Below are positions 32,748 to 43,139 of a stretch of 64,000 nt of DNA, one piece after another. The DNA is taken from contig OZ038397.1 of assembly GCA_964036045.1 (NCBI GenBank), forward strand, positions 27,621,640 to 27,685,639, in the 5' to 3' direction. Every line of letters begins with the position of its first letter. Position 1 is the first letter of the stretch. Below the pieces are notes generated by a model that saw only the letters and a list, made by a program, of their open reading frames with translations, did no database searches and was not told the DNA's origin. Made by a program: the position numbers and the translations under genes. The DNA comes from Eutreptiella sp. 'Long Island Sound 2002'. Lineage: Eukaryota; Euglenozoa; Euglenophyceae; Eutreptiales; Eutreptiaceae.

Positions 32748-34129
32748 CGCTGTTGCGAGCGGATTCGACCCCAGCGGCAGCGCACGGCGGTCTGGCCTGG
32801 GGATGAGATGAGGCGGCAGACGGTTCGATGTCCAACGCAATGCGGTGCTGAGGCGCTGGATGTGGGCATGCTGCCCCTTGGGCGTCGGAGGCGGGGTCAG
32901 GGTGTGCTCGGCAACGGCCCCTTCCAAGGCATTCGCATGCCGCGTCGTTCGACTGCAAGTCAACCGGAAGGGGTGCCGCACATGTGCGGCCATCAACTTT
33001 CGCCGGGGCCTCAAACGGTCGGATGTAGACCCGCCCCTGTGCTCCGGCCACGCCGGCCTTCCCACGGCCTTCATCGCCTCCTCAGTTCCATTCGTGAGTG
33101 ACTGGCCATTGAATTGTCCCTATGGCCCATTGTGCTGCTCCCTGACCTCCCCGAGCCTGGGCCCCACGCGTGGGGGCCTCTGGGCTTAGGGCTTTATCGC
33201 CGGGTCACGTTGCACTGCGGACTGAGTTCGGGTCGTGGCGAACGCGCCATGTTCCGCGTTGGGGCACACTGCACTTGGGGCGTGTTTGCTGCTGCTGGCC
33301 ACACTCGGCCACACTCCACAGGCTCAGCCCCGCGCGGGGGAGGGGGGGGGTGCCCGAAGAGAAATGTACCGCCACCAATTGTTTTGGCACTACTTCTGTC
33401 CCAATCCCAACGAATGCGTGTATTTGGTGACGTGCATTTCCTGGAAAAGGTTTGTTTGCCAAGGCACTGGAGACGAACAAAGGCCGCCCCTGAGTAACGC
33501 AGAGGCACGCGCAATGTGCTCATCAGCGCAAGCGCTCCCTTCATCAGCCAGCCCCCCCCCCCCCCCGGCGCAGTACAGCAGTGGTCCACACCAGCGCCAC
33601 TGGGGCCACAAACGCATGTAAACGCTGCCACTGGGCAGCGGCCATTTGGTGAGCCGTGGACTTAGCGTAAACACTCAGAACTGCGGCAAGCACCACCGCT
33701 GCACAGTGCACATAAGTCGCTGTCCGTCCAGTGAGCCCTGTGGAAGGTCATTGCTGCACTCTTGGCCGGAGGCCGCCATGCCACAAAAAGGGGTGCATAA
33801 GAACGACTACTGGGGGGTTGTACCGAACGGATCGAATTCTTGTGTGGCTGTTGTGTGTGTGTGTGTGTGTGTGTGTGCTAGTGCTAGTGCTGAGCTAGTG
33901 CACTGGCTTGCAAACAACGCCGTCTGGGACGGAGATAGATACACGGACAGGGAGATCCCCGTGGAGTTTCAGCCAGAGGGATACACACCAACCTGGTGCA
34001 ATGACATCGCACTTCTCCGTAACATGGCTGCCATCCCCTGAGCCCCCACCCTACCCCCCCTCCCTATGTCCTTGCGTACATGCATGTATGTGTCACGGGC
34101 ACGTTAAACTGTGCAAGAGGCCTGGACTG
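32748..34129. other. Intergenic, no gene supported
   Basis: GC-rich sequence with a C14 run near 33550 and a (TG) microsatellite at about 33851-33878. Short frames show no domain. Confidence 0.45.
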
Positions 34130-34195
34130 GTCCATTGGTCAGCGGTATAGACTCGTACCCCAGTAGCGGAGGTTCGATCCCTCCTATCGTCAAAA
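34130..34195 (+). other. tRNA-like sequence (SINE or tRNA pseudogene)
   Basis: The T arm is perfect, GGAGG-TTCGATC-CCTCC at about 34169-34185. A D-arm-like GGTC-AGCGGTATA-GACT lies upstream. Only 14 bases separate D stem and T stem, about nine too few for an anticodon arm plus variable loop, so it is not a functional canonical tRNA. Confidence 0.4.
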
Positions 34196-34973
34196 CACAC
34201 CACCGCCCCCTACAGCAGCCCGCCACGCTACCGGCACGGCCGGCCCGCGGTGGGTGCGCCTCGCTGCCTTTTTGAAAACAACCCCGTCCCCCCGCGACCC
34301 CGCAAAAAACACACCACCGCCCCCCGCGGCAGGCCACTCCGGTAGGGCGCGCGGCTTGCGGGCCGTGGTAGGGGCGCATTCACTGCCCCCTTCTCCTTCT
34401 CCTTCTCCTTCTCTTCGGCAGCAGGGCCATGCAGGCAGTGGGAATCGAACTGGCGCCATCACGGCACGAGCCCGGTGACTCAACCACTGAGACAGCACCC
34501 ACCACAGTCCACTACAGGCACACAGACACAGACAGCACCCCACACGTACCCGGATTGTCCCTCTGGCCTTCGCGGTCGTTGACGGGGCAAGACACGTACA
34601 ACAGACACTGCACCCGCAAACACAACAGCACACGGTTACAGGCGACCTCTGGCCTCTCTGACCCTGCACACAACCTGCCCATGCCCTCGCCCCTGTCCTG
34701 AATGTTTCTGTGTGTGTGTGGCGGGGTGGTGGCACCCAGCACACGATAAATCTAGGCTATGGCAACGGTAGTGCACGAGCTCCTCCGCGGGCGGTTTTTG
34801 TGGTCTGTTGCGCGGTGCAGAACTAAACGCGGGAGATGGTGAGGTCCACTGTCCAGAACTGCATTTGCTCATTCTCTACCAACAGACCGAAAGACGTCTA
34901 GGACAGCTCTGCTGTGCCTGAGGAGTTTTCTTTCAACCGCTTTTCTTGCTCTGTTCTTGTCTCGCGGTTCTCA

Positions 34974-34975
<2 letters not shown>
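34196..34975. other. Intergenic with pyrimidine repeat, no gene seen
   Basis: Includes a CTTCTC repeat at about 34388-34417. A pair of similar ACACACCACCGCCCCC segments lies at 34196-34211 and about 34309-34325. Confidence 0.4.
34430..34510 (-). other. tRNA-like sequence, minus strand
   Basis: On the minus strand an A-box-like TGTCTCAGTGGTTGAGTC is followed by a B-box-like CCAGTTCGATTCCCAC. The anticodon stem does not pair. Together with the plus-strand relic 250 bp away this suggests tRNA-derived SINE ends. Confidence 0.35.
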
Positions 34976-35042
<67 letters not shown>

Positions 35043-35052
35043 TATGTGTGCA

Positions 35053-35088
<36 letters not shown>

Positions 35089-35125
35089 TGTGTGCGTGCG
35101 TGCGTGCGTGTGTGCGTGCGTAGGT
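34976..35125 (+). repeat. (TG)n then (TGCG)n microsatellite
   Basis: About 33 TG units to 35043, then about 18 TGCG/TGTG units. The open frames on both strands are artefacts. Confidence 0.95.
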
Positions 35126-35674
35126 GTGTGTTTGTGGGGGGATGAGGGGGAGGTACCCTGGGGTGGAAGGGTCAGCCAATGCCTGGAGCAGGGGGGAGGG
35201 GGGTTGGTTGTGTTGTGGCTTCGAGAGAGTTTTGGACACGGGGGACATCTCATTAATTCCAAACCCCCAAAACCCACAATATTCGGGGTGGAAGGCGGCG
35301 GGCAAAAAGATTCGTCCGTGGCCCCCATTTAGTTCTGAGCACTTTCACTCCACAAAAGTTGGGGTTGCAAACTGTTGACCACTGATCGCGAAGGAAGACG
35401 TACACTCTGGCCCACGCCTCCATCAGCACCCGACGAGCCGTGATGTTGTGGTTGGCCCCGCTGTGCGGGCGAAAATGCTGCTGCTCCCGATGGGCATCGG
35501 TCTCGGTGCTGATGGGGGCGGAGGTTCGGAGTTGCCCCTTCCACGCCCCAATGAGGCTCTGGAGGCTTGTTGTCGACACCTTTTCCTTCATTAGGCCTGC
35601 GTGCCCATGCGCGTGTGATGGCACGGGGTCCGGCCTCTTGGCTAGCCTAGAGCCATTTCAGCCCCCAATGGGTC
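35126..35674. other. Intergenic, no gene supported
   Basis: A minus-strand frame across 35253-35624 has no recognisable domain. Nothing else stands out before the hairpin. Confidence 0.4.
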
Positions 35675-35714
35675 TGTCACTGCTGGGCCTCCCCGGAGAG
35701 GCCCAGCAGTGACA
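35675..35714. other. Perfect 17-bp inverted repeat (hairpin)
   Basis: TGTCACTGCTGGGCCTC, a six-base loop CCCGGA, then the exact reverse complement. It sits about 12 bases before the first residues of the LINE endonuclease relic. Confidence 0.95.
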
Positions 35715-35725
35715 TACCAATATGG

Positions 35726-36960
35726 AGCTGAACTGGCCGGACCTGATTGTGCTATCACACACACGCAAAAGTCTTTCCATTTCGACCGGGAATCAATTTG
35801 GGTGGAATCCGCTTCAGCGAAAAGCATATTGACATGTGGTTTAGAATTTAGGTGTCACACCCGCTATGGGCAGCTCAGAGAAGAAGGACAGGGTGGTATG
35901 TACACATTTAAACAAAGTTTGCAGTTTGGACGTTGTCGTCATTCCTCACAATACAATGGCTTTCAGACCCTTGCATTCTTTGGCATGGCAACGCGGTGGT
36001 GCAGCAACTCCGGATCGGGCATGCGTGTTCATAATTCCTGACAGCCACCCTCCAGTGCAGCCAAATACCAGCCTGCTACCCTCACTCCTACTCCATGCCC
36101 CCTGGTTGCAGCTATAAACAAAATCCCAATATGCCTGTAAGCTTGAGGTTCGCCCCGCACCCCTCCTCAACACACATAATGCCCTGCAGACTGATTCACA
36201 AATCCTTTCAGAAGGCCAGGCAATGGCTGACCAATCACACTAGGTGGTGCTTTGAAAGCATGTCCTCAGGACCTGCTGGCAAGGCATTGTGTTCTCTTTT
36301 GTTGTACATACAGCTGACATATTCTTTGCTTGCCAGGTGGCCTTTTTGCCGAGGTAAACGCCCACTGCAGTAGTTTTGGGGCCAAAGGGCCCTACGGTGA
36401 CTGTCAACCTCAAGGTAACAGGGGATGTGGGCATCACAATCTGCAATATCCATGGCCGACATGCAAGGCAGGAGAAGAAGCTCCAAGACACCTGGTTTTT
36501 ATCCAAGTGGGGCATGGGAGTTCTGCTAGGCGATTTCAATGATCAACCCTGGATGTGAAAGGGACAACTGCTTTGGTGGGATTGATTGGGAATACAAAAC
36601 TTACTGGAAATGACATGCCTCACATTGTACACGGAAGAGGAGACGAAGTTGGGCACCATCGTAGTGCAATTAGATTATGTAGAGGGCAAGCGCATGCTGG
36701 AATAATGGGGGGGGGGCAGGCGCTGGTATGGGTTTTGTGGGGTGTGCTGGAGCATCCTCCATCGAAGACTGCTGCACATATCATCACACAGTGGAGGAAT
36801 TAAGATACATGGGACTCAAGGCAACACATGAAGAAGTACCAAATGCCAAAACCTTTTTGCAGCTGGACACACTATTGAAGAGGACCGGGTAGACCGGTAT
36901 GTACAAAGCCATCAATGGCTAGTGAACAAGGATGAGGGCATGGAGCAATTGAGGGCGAAT
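35726..36960 (+). mobile_element. Decayed LINE-type retroelement, endonuclease (EEP) remnant
   Basis: Pieces of an endonuclease/exonuclease/phosphatase domain appear in order but in different frames. ELNWPDLIVLSHTRK near 35728 is like the N-terminal motif ending in E-T. ITICNIHGRHARQEKK and VLLGDFNDQPW near 36433-36550 are like vN-x-HAP and GDFN. RSAI and LDYVEGK near 36660-36690 are split by a one-base shift and correspond to S-x-IDYV. Stops interrupt the frame at 36556 and later. No reverse transcriptase follows, so the copy is truncated. Family is inferred from motif order. Confidence 0.5.
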
Positions 36961-37855
36961 AGTAGAAACAATTTAAAAAAAAAAGCAAATCTTGAAAGAG
37001 CGTCTAAGCATACCAGGGGAAGGAGGGGAATCAAAGGGCAGAAAAAGATGTGTGTCTGTTACAAAAAGGAGGGGAATCAAAGGGCAGAAAAAGATGTGTG
37101 TCTGTTACAAAAAACGGCTGCACAAGGCATTGTATATTTCAAGTAGATACTGCTCAGTAAATTTCCTAGTTTCCATTTCATTCTAGAGCGAGTTGCCACT
37201 AAAATCGAAGAATATTGCTAATTCCACTCTGGGGCGTTTTGGCATTCTCCACAACATGTTCGCATCCAATCTATTAGCCAATGTGGGGGCACCAAGGATA
37301 AGCAACTCAGTTTGCGACGTGTGGAGGCATACACAGGTTCTCGGCAATATGGGCGCAATCACCAATATCTTGAGCATTCGCAGCAGACCACATGCTAGCA
37401 ACTCCCGTTTCAACGCATTTTTTCTCTGCTGCATCGGTTGTTTTTGTTTGTATTTTCAAGCCTCCTAGCATGCGCTTGAAGTGGGGTTCGGAACTGGTTT
37501 TACCAAGTAATCGGAAAAACCATTTACTGGCAATAACGAAGGTCATTTCCAAAACAATCCGCACAACCAGTTATTTTGAAAATGAATTCAAACCAGGTAA
37601 TTGGAATGGTTGCAAATTTTTGGAGTTCTTTCCAGCTATACATTCTGTCCAATTTTAGCACCAAAAAGAGGCTTTGGTAGCAAAAAACGGTGGTGAAATA
37701 CAACTTCCGAGGTATTTTCCACCACTACCATTCGTCTTGTATGGGCTCTGTTTTCAGAAGTTGCAAAAATTCGGTGAGTGAAAGGCAACTAATCTGAGGA
37801 AACCACTTTTTTTGGAAACCATTAATCGGCAAACCCGGTTGTTTTTGTAAAAATG
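36961..37855. other. AT-richer intergenic, short direct repeat, no gene seen
   Basis: A ~46-bp direct repeat at about 37024-37115 contains GGGGAATCAAAGGGCAGAAA and AAGATGTGTGTCTGTTAC. The rest is AT-richer than the left half of the window and shows no coding signature. Confidence 0.45.
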
Positions 37856-38354
37856 AGTGTATGTTACATGGCTAGGCTTGGCTGTTGGGGCGCTACGCAC
37901 CCCCCCAACCAAGCCTAGCATATTCTTTCATCATTTGGTCGAAGACAAAAGGGATTAAAATGCGTCTTTCCTCAAACAGTTTACTCAACAAAGGTTTGCT
38001 TTGGTATAGTCTTTTATCTAAAGCATCGTACTGACACATCAAGTCTCTACAAAACCATCAAGTCCCTACAAAAAAAAAGTGAGCTTATCCAATCTCCCAA
38101 ATTGTGCAACACGGAAGCACAAAAGATTGCATTCAGATCTTTCATCTTCATGTTTGCAAAAGTAACGTTGCAAATTTTTGAAATCACAAAAAGCTAATTT
38201 TTCATTACTTATCGTTTTTGCACTTTTTGACCCTTTGAGGAAGGACGCATTTTAATCCCTTTTGTCTTCGACCAAATGATGAAAGAATATGCTAGGCTTG
38301 GTTTGGGGGGTGCGTAGCGCCCCAACAGCCAAGCCTAGCCATGTAACATACACT
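37856..38354. mobile_element. 499-bp foldback element with 121-bp inverted repeats
   Basis: Left arm 37856-37976 starts AGTGTATGTTACATGGCTAG and ends at TCCTCAAA. Right arm 38234-38354 is its reverse complement with about one mismatch. Each arm holds its own hairpin: GCTAGGCTTGG and CCAAGCCTAGC around a TTGGGGCGCTACGCACCCCC core. The 257-bp centre is AT-rich and non-coding. This fits a foldback element or MITE. No target-site duplication is evident (flanks AAAAATG and AAGCTTG). Confidence 0.85.
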
Positions 38355-38824
38355 AAGCTTGAATTTTTTCTGAGGTTTTGCTTAATTTTTTGAGATAACC
38401 ATGGCTAAACCAATGAAAAGAGTTCGCGTACTCCCATGCCGCTTTTACCTTGCCCACGGCCACATGCATTTTTTCAGCCTTAGGAGTTGGTTTTACGCTT
38501 TAAACAATCTTGATGGCTAACTTCAGCTACGTACTTGCTTGGAAAATTTGCTTCTACTTACAAAGGTTACGGTTGTGTAGGGTTTTCTTTCGAAACAATG
38601 CTTCCTTGCTAGGACTCAACTTGGATGTATTTGCACGATCCCCCCTGCCTACCCATAAGTAGAGTATAATTCCTTCCAATCATGCTGCATGCTTTTTTAG
38701 TATCGGCTCTGTCTGCATGAATGTACCCCTAGGCTTATGCACAGCACCAAAGCCCTGCAGTCTTCTTTCATTGTTCTTTCGAAAAAGATTCGCGCCTGCT
38801 TTCCCCCCTCCGCCCTTCCTTGTT
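38355..38824. other. AT-rich intergenic, no gene seen
   Basis: No frame, repeat or RNA signature stands out. Confidence 0.4.
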
Positions 38825-38924
38825 GGAGGGTTTTTCACAGGTAGGAATGGGGATTAGGGGTGGATTCCTACCTCGGAGGGTTTTTCACAGGTAGGAATGG
38901 GGATTAGGGGTGGATTCCTACCTA
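38825..38924 (+). repeat. Two tandem 50-bp units, each a hairpin
   Basis: Each unit starts GGAGGGTTTTTCAC and contains AGGTAGGAAT and ATTCCTACCT as a 10-bp stem around a G-rich 15-base loop. The two units are nearly identical. Confidence 0.9.
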
Positions 38925-39892
38925 ATAGCCATGGACGGGTACGGGACAGCTGGCGATGGCCGCCGGCTGCTGCGGAAGGGGCAGTTTTAGTGCAAAATCG
39001 AATGCAAAATCATAGTGCGCCACCAGGATGCAAGAATTTTCTTTGACAGGATGTTAGAACTATTAATTCTATGACGATTCCATGTCTCAGATTTTTGCAT
39101 CCTGATGGCGCTCTTGTAATGACAAGGAAATGGTGTTGGGTGCATGGGGACAAGGTACTCTCGACCCAGTGGTGCTCGCCGCCAACCGAGCTACCCTTGA
39201 AACCGCCGCCACCTCATCTGAAGTGTGGTGCCAAGCCACAATGGTGTTATGTTGGTGATTGTAGGACTGAGGGTATGGCATGGTTGTCTAGATTCAAGGT
39301 TCAGAAGTTCCAAACCAAGACTTTTCAAGGACAATGTGGACAAGTTTCAATGAGGACATGCTCAATGGTTTCAATGTACCACTGATGAGTTTTGCCCGTG
39401 CCTGCTATTTGTGAACCATCCAAGATAACAAAGCAACTCCGAGTGAGGTCTACACCCAAACTTTCAAGGTGTGACTCCTTGCAGTGTGGTCATTACAACC
39501 TTGATTTACAATTTAGGCTAACAATTGTCACCATGTTGCAATCGTGGTACATGTCCGTGTTGGTTCCCTCCAAAAACTGCTTGTGCGTGTTTGCAAGGTT
39601 GTAGTGTTGCCTTGTGCCGGTTTGTTTTCAAGGTTGGACCATGGTATTCAACTTTGTGTACTAATATTGCGAAAAAGTGGATCCTCATGGATTTCAAATC
39701 TAAAGGCACCACAAGTTGAGGGATCAAAGGGCATTTAGGATTTGGCTTGTTTCGTCAAGTACGGTGTCAAGTACGGTGCACCCGTTGGTGTTTTGGGTTG
39801 CCGGTGACCCAACAATGACGCCGGCAATTATTACCGATCCAAGTACGGCTCCACTTCTGAGGTGCCGGCACTTGCTTTTCAACCTCTTTTAG
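38925..39892 (+). other. Possible decayed coding sequence, Cys-rich piece at 39525-39719
   Basis: Frame fragments at 39071-39385, 39392-39604 and 39525-39719 shift register. The last has Cys spacing CxxGTCPCWFPPKTACAC then CSVALC, somewhat like the C-terminal zinc finger of piggyBac transposases. No catalytic core is visible, so this is only a hint of an old DNA transposon. Confidence 0.25.
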
Positions 39893-41093
39893 GTTGCAAA
39901 GGTCTTTGGGAGACTTGAAGGTAATGGAGGACCGTTGCAACATGATGTTGAAAGAAGCAACTATCAAAAACCTTGAGGGTTTGCTTGAGGGTAGCTATGG
40001 GAAGGGTGCAGCCGGTGATTTTCGGGTGTACATGGCTGAATTGGGTGACTCTACCCCCACTTTGGGACAGACCATTGGAGAGCGATTCTTTGGCACATTC
40101 TATGCTAGTTGCATCATTCTTCTCTTACTTAACCGCATTATTGCTTTTTTGCAAGATAAAGTTCGCAATGGAGACTCTTCCCCTTCTTGGTGGTCTTCTC
40201 TTCTCCGTTGGGCACAAGCACCTTCCACGTGCTTGTTTCTCATGATGGGTACGGTTTTACATGCATGTTGGGCGAAGCCTTTCTTCTAAGAGTCTCATGC
40301 AGGTGGTATTGTATCCGTTGCCGCTACCCACCCTTATGTTTTGCAATTCCAAGCGGCATTGCGTTCATGGGCCTTGGATCCCAAGCTTGCTTTGCAATTT
40401 GAGGGCAAGGGAATGGCAATCGTACAAACTCACCCTTTGTTGCCGATCTTGTTGAGGCGCCTACGCATCGTTTTCCGTGTCATGTCAGAGCGGTGGGAGA
40501 AGTATACTATTGCTTATAGAAATGGTGGTGCATTGGATCCTACCTCTTCTCCCCATTTATCTGCATTAAAAGCAACGCCATGCACTTCCGTATTTGAGGA
40601 AAGTTTCTTTGGGGCCTTATCAGATCAATGGAAACTGATGGGTCCCACTGCTGCTCCCTGGCGTGTCACTGCTACGGCTATCAGCCGTGCAAATGCAAGT
40701 GTTGACATGCCCCTCTTAGAGGAGGATGTCCCTCAACTTATTCACCGGGCTGCCCGTGTAGAGGAAATGCATGGGAAGTGTGTAAAGAATTTCCGCATTC
40801 AGCTCGCGAAACGTAAGCAGGATGACATCCTGCAGGCTCAGAGGCAGAAAGAGGAAGCCAAACGGGCCAGACAGCAAGCACAAGCACAGGCAGCACAGGC
40901 AAGGGAAGAGAGAGCCAAAGCAAAGCAACCACGGCCAGCACCCAAGAAAAGGGAGAGGGCACCGGACACGCACACAGCTCACCAGGCAAAGCGTAGGGTG
41001 GTTGCTCCCGAAGCACAGGCTATCGTAAACATGTGTGCTCAGCCCAGTCGCTCAGGTCGGGCCCGCGCCATCCCGCGCCGGCTCCTTGATTGA
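39893..41093 (+). CDS. Unrecognised protein with basic C-terminal tail, two exons
   Basis: Acceptor CCTCTTTTAG at 39892 opens an exon to 40248. A 54-bp GT-AG intron (40249-40302, donor GTACGG, acceptor CTCATGCAG) removes the only stop and joins in frame to 40303-41093. The product has at least 380 residues; the first in-frame ATG is 39924. The middle has helical, hydrophobic stretches (HPLLPILLRRLRIVF, EESFFGALSDQWKLMGP). From about codon 300 the tail is a Lys/Arg/Gln/Ala coiled coil with nuclear-localisation-like PAPKKRERA and HQAKRRVV. I recognise no family. It lies among transposon relics, so an element-derived origin is possible. An alternative reading is two exons broken by a nonsense change. 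Confidence 0.5.
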
Positions 41094-42557
41094 TGCTTTG
41101 TGCGAATACGGAACAGCTTAAGTAAATCCAACATTGTGTTGCTTAACATTTTGAATCGTGAAGCTGCTCCAATGACTTATTGCTTGCCTTTGTGTAGTAC
41201 TATCGTGTGGCCTTGCCCCAACCCTAACCCTAGTTCAGACAGACCTGGCCGAGAACTACCAACCGGGTGTGGGCTAAAAACTACATGTCCAAGGGTGGGC
41301 CACGGAAAAAAACCATTGAAGTGTGTTTACTACATCCATATGTGCCCAAACAACCCCCCAGGTGGTTGTTTCAACTTTCCTAACAAGCCTTGTCCACCCC
41401 TACTTGCACGCATCATGCTTCACTCTGCTCCTGGCTTCAATTTCAAAGAATGGCACATGACTCGTCATTAATAAGTAATTAAGTAAGTAAGAGTAAGTAA
41501 TACTTAAGAGTAAAAGCAGAATCGCTGCCTCCAAGTGCTTTTTAAACAAAATCTGGTGGTTTTGGGGGTCGTTTAAAAGCTAAATCAGGCGACCAGATTC
41601 ACAGCATTGGTACCATGCATAATCTCCGCAGTGAACTAGTGCCTTGTGCCTGGGTCTTGTATTTGGCACTCAAGTATACCCGTCACAACCATGCACGTGT
41701 TCGTAGTGCGTGCACGGATCCAGGCCGTGCATTCCTGCGGTATATAGCCACTGCTAATCGAGGCTAAGTTCCAATACCCAAGACCCAAGATCCTATACAC
41801 TGCGTCGTGAACAAGTTGGGTGAAAGACAATGCGTTGCTACGGGTAGCCAACCCACCTTCGCTCAAGGCGGGTTGCCAATCAAAATATCCTCAGGAAAGG
41901 TGGAAGTCCGCCCCCCCTTAACAAACACCCAAACAAAAAACGCTCTAGTGCAACACGCCGCACAGTTACTAAAACAGATACTCTCCACCGCAACGCACCT
42001 CCAGCACCCACAGCAATCACTTCACAGGTCACAGTTCCCTAATACTTCAGTGTGAAAGGAGATTATGCTCCACTAGCGACCGGGGGGTCTCCGCCCCGCA
42101 CTGAAGTTCCGGGAAAGGTGTCCACCCCCCCCCCAGTTTTTCCCTACTTTCCTCTTCGTTCATCTCCTCACTGTCAACTGCAGCCCCCCCCCCCCCCCCC
42201 CCCCACTGCAGTTTTCAGCAACCATGACCGGGCCAATTCCCTACTCTTCATATATGGTGAATTTTCCTTTTTCTATTTTTTCTCTTCTCCGCACCTTACT
42301 CAGGTCCACCACTCAGCGGGATGTTCAGGTAACCATCTGGCCTCTGGTGCCAAACAGGGCAGTGCACAGCACCCATGAACCTGGTCAGTGCCCAGGTCAC
42401 AACTTCGGCTCGCCATGAACGCTCTTGCCCGTGGTTAGGCCGCTTTGAGTAATGCTCGCCGGGGGGCAACCCCCATGCATCAAAAAGGTGGAAGTTCTAC
42501 CGTTGCCATTACTAAATAGGCGCATTTCCCCGACTTGGTTCTCCTAGAAAGTATCAC
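41094..42557. other. Intergenic, no gene supported
   Basis: A 123-codon frame at 41100-41471 starts from GTG and is Cys/Pro-rich (CGLKTTCPRVGHGKKPLKC). It follows directly on the previous gene and could be its decayed extension. AAGTAAGT repeats lie at 41462-41510 and a run of 21 C at 42184-42204. Confidence 0.4.
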
Positions 42558-43139
42558 TTACGTGAACGAAAGACTTCCGATTTTAGAGAGTACGAGATTG
42601 GAACGGAGCGTGGCACTCGCCACCTCATTCGTCCGAATTGCGGCCTTATTGTTGACATTCATGGATGCCAAGATGTTTTTGATGCAAGTGCTCCAATGTG
42701 CAACTCTCACAACCATCCGCATGTGTCCGAGGTGACGCGATACACGCAAGGTGTTGTATACATGAATTAGGTTGACCCTCATTTGGGCTTACGTGCACAA
42801 CAAAGCATGAAACGATGACCACTTAGACGAAATGAACAACGGGATATTGTGTGGTGTTTGCGAACATGACCAACATCGCCAAAGGTGAGAAGAGGGATGA
42901 TTGTGTAGTGCAAGCATAAGTCCCACGTCGAGCGCGAATCTTGTGTCCGGGAGCCCGATGACTATCAAAGGAAAACCATTTTCCATGTCCACATGCGAAA
43001 CTTGTGGCCAATCGTTAATGTAGACGCCCTCGAAGGTATGCATCATGTGAGGTGGATCAAGGGCCAATTGCACAACATTGCATCCGCACCCACAAGCGAG
43101 TGAGCGAAGTCTCAAGTGGACTCGACACTCATGGAACAA
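42558..43139 (-). pseudogene. Minus-strand decayed frame, ~190 codons with one stop
   Basis: The frames 43139-42789 and 42782-42558 lie in the same register, separated only by one TAG. The upstream frame 43374-43129 is shifted. The protein reads as ordinary globular sequence (GVYINDWPQVSHVDMENGFP; MNVNNKAAIRTNEVASATLR) but I cannot name a family. The pattern suggests a retroelement or host pseudogene. Confidence 0.35.

Noticed and set aside
34933-35332. Frames through (TG)n/(TGCG)n
   Set aside because: Microsatellite translation only.
41218-41233. CCCTAACCCT telomere-like motif
   Set aside because: Only about two units; not an interstitial telomere array.
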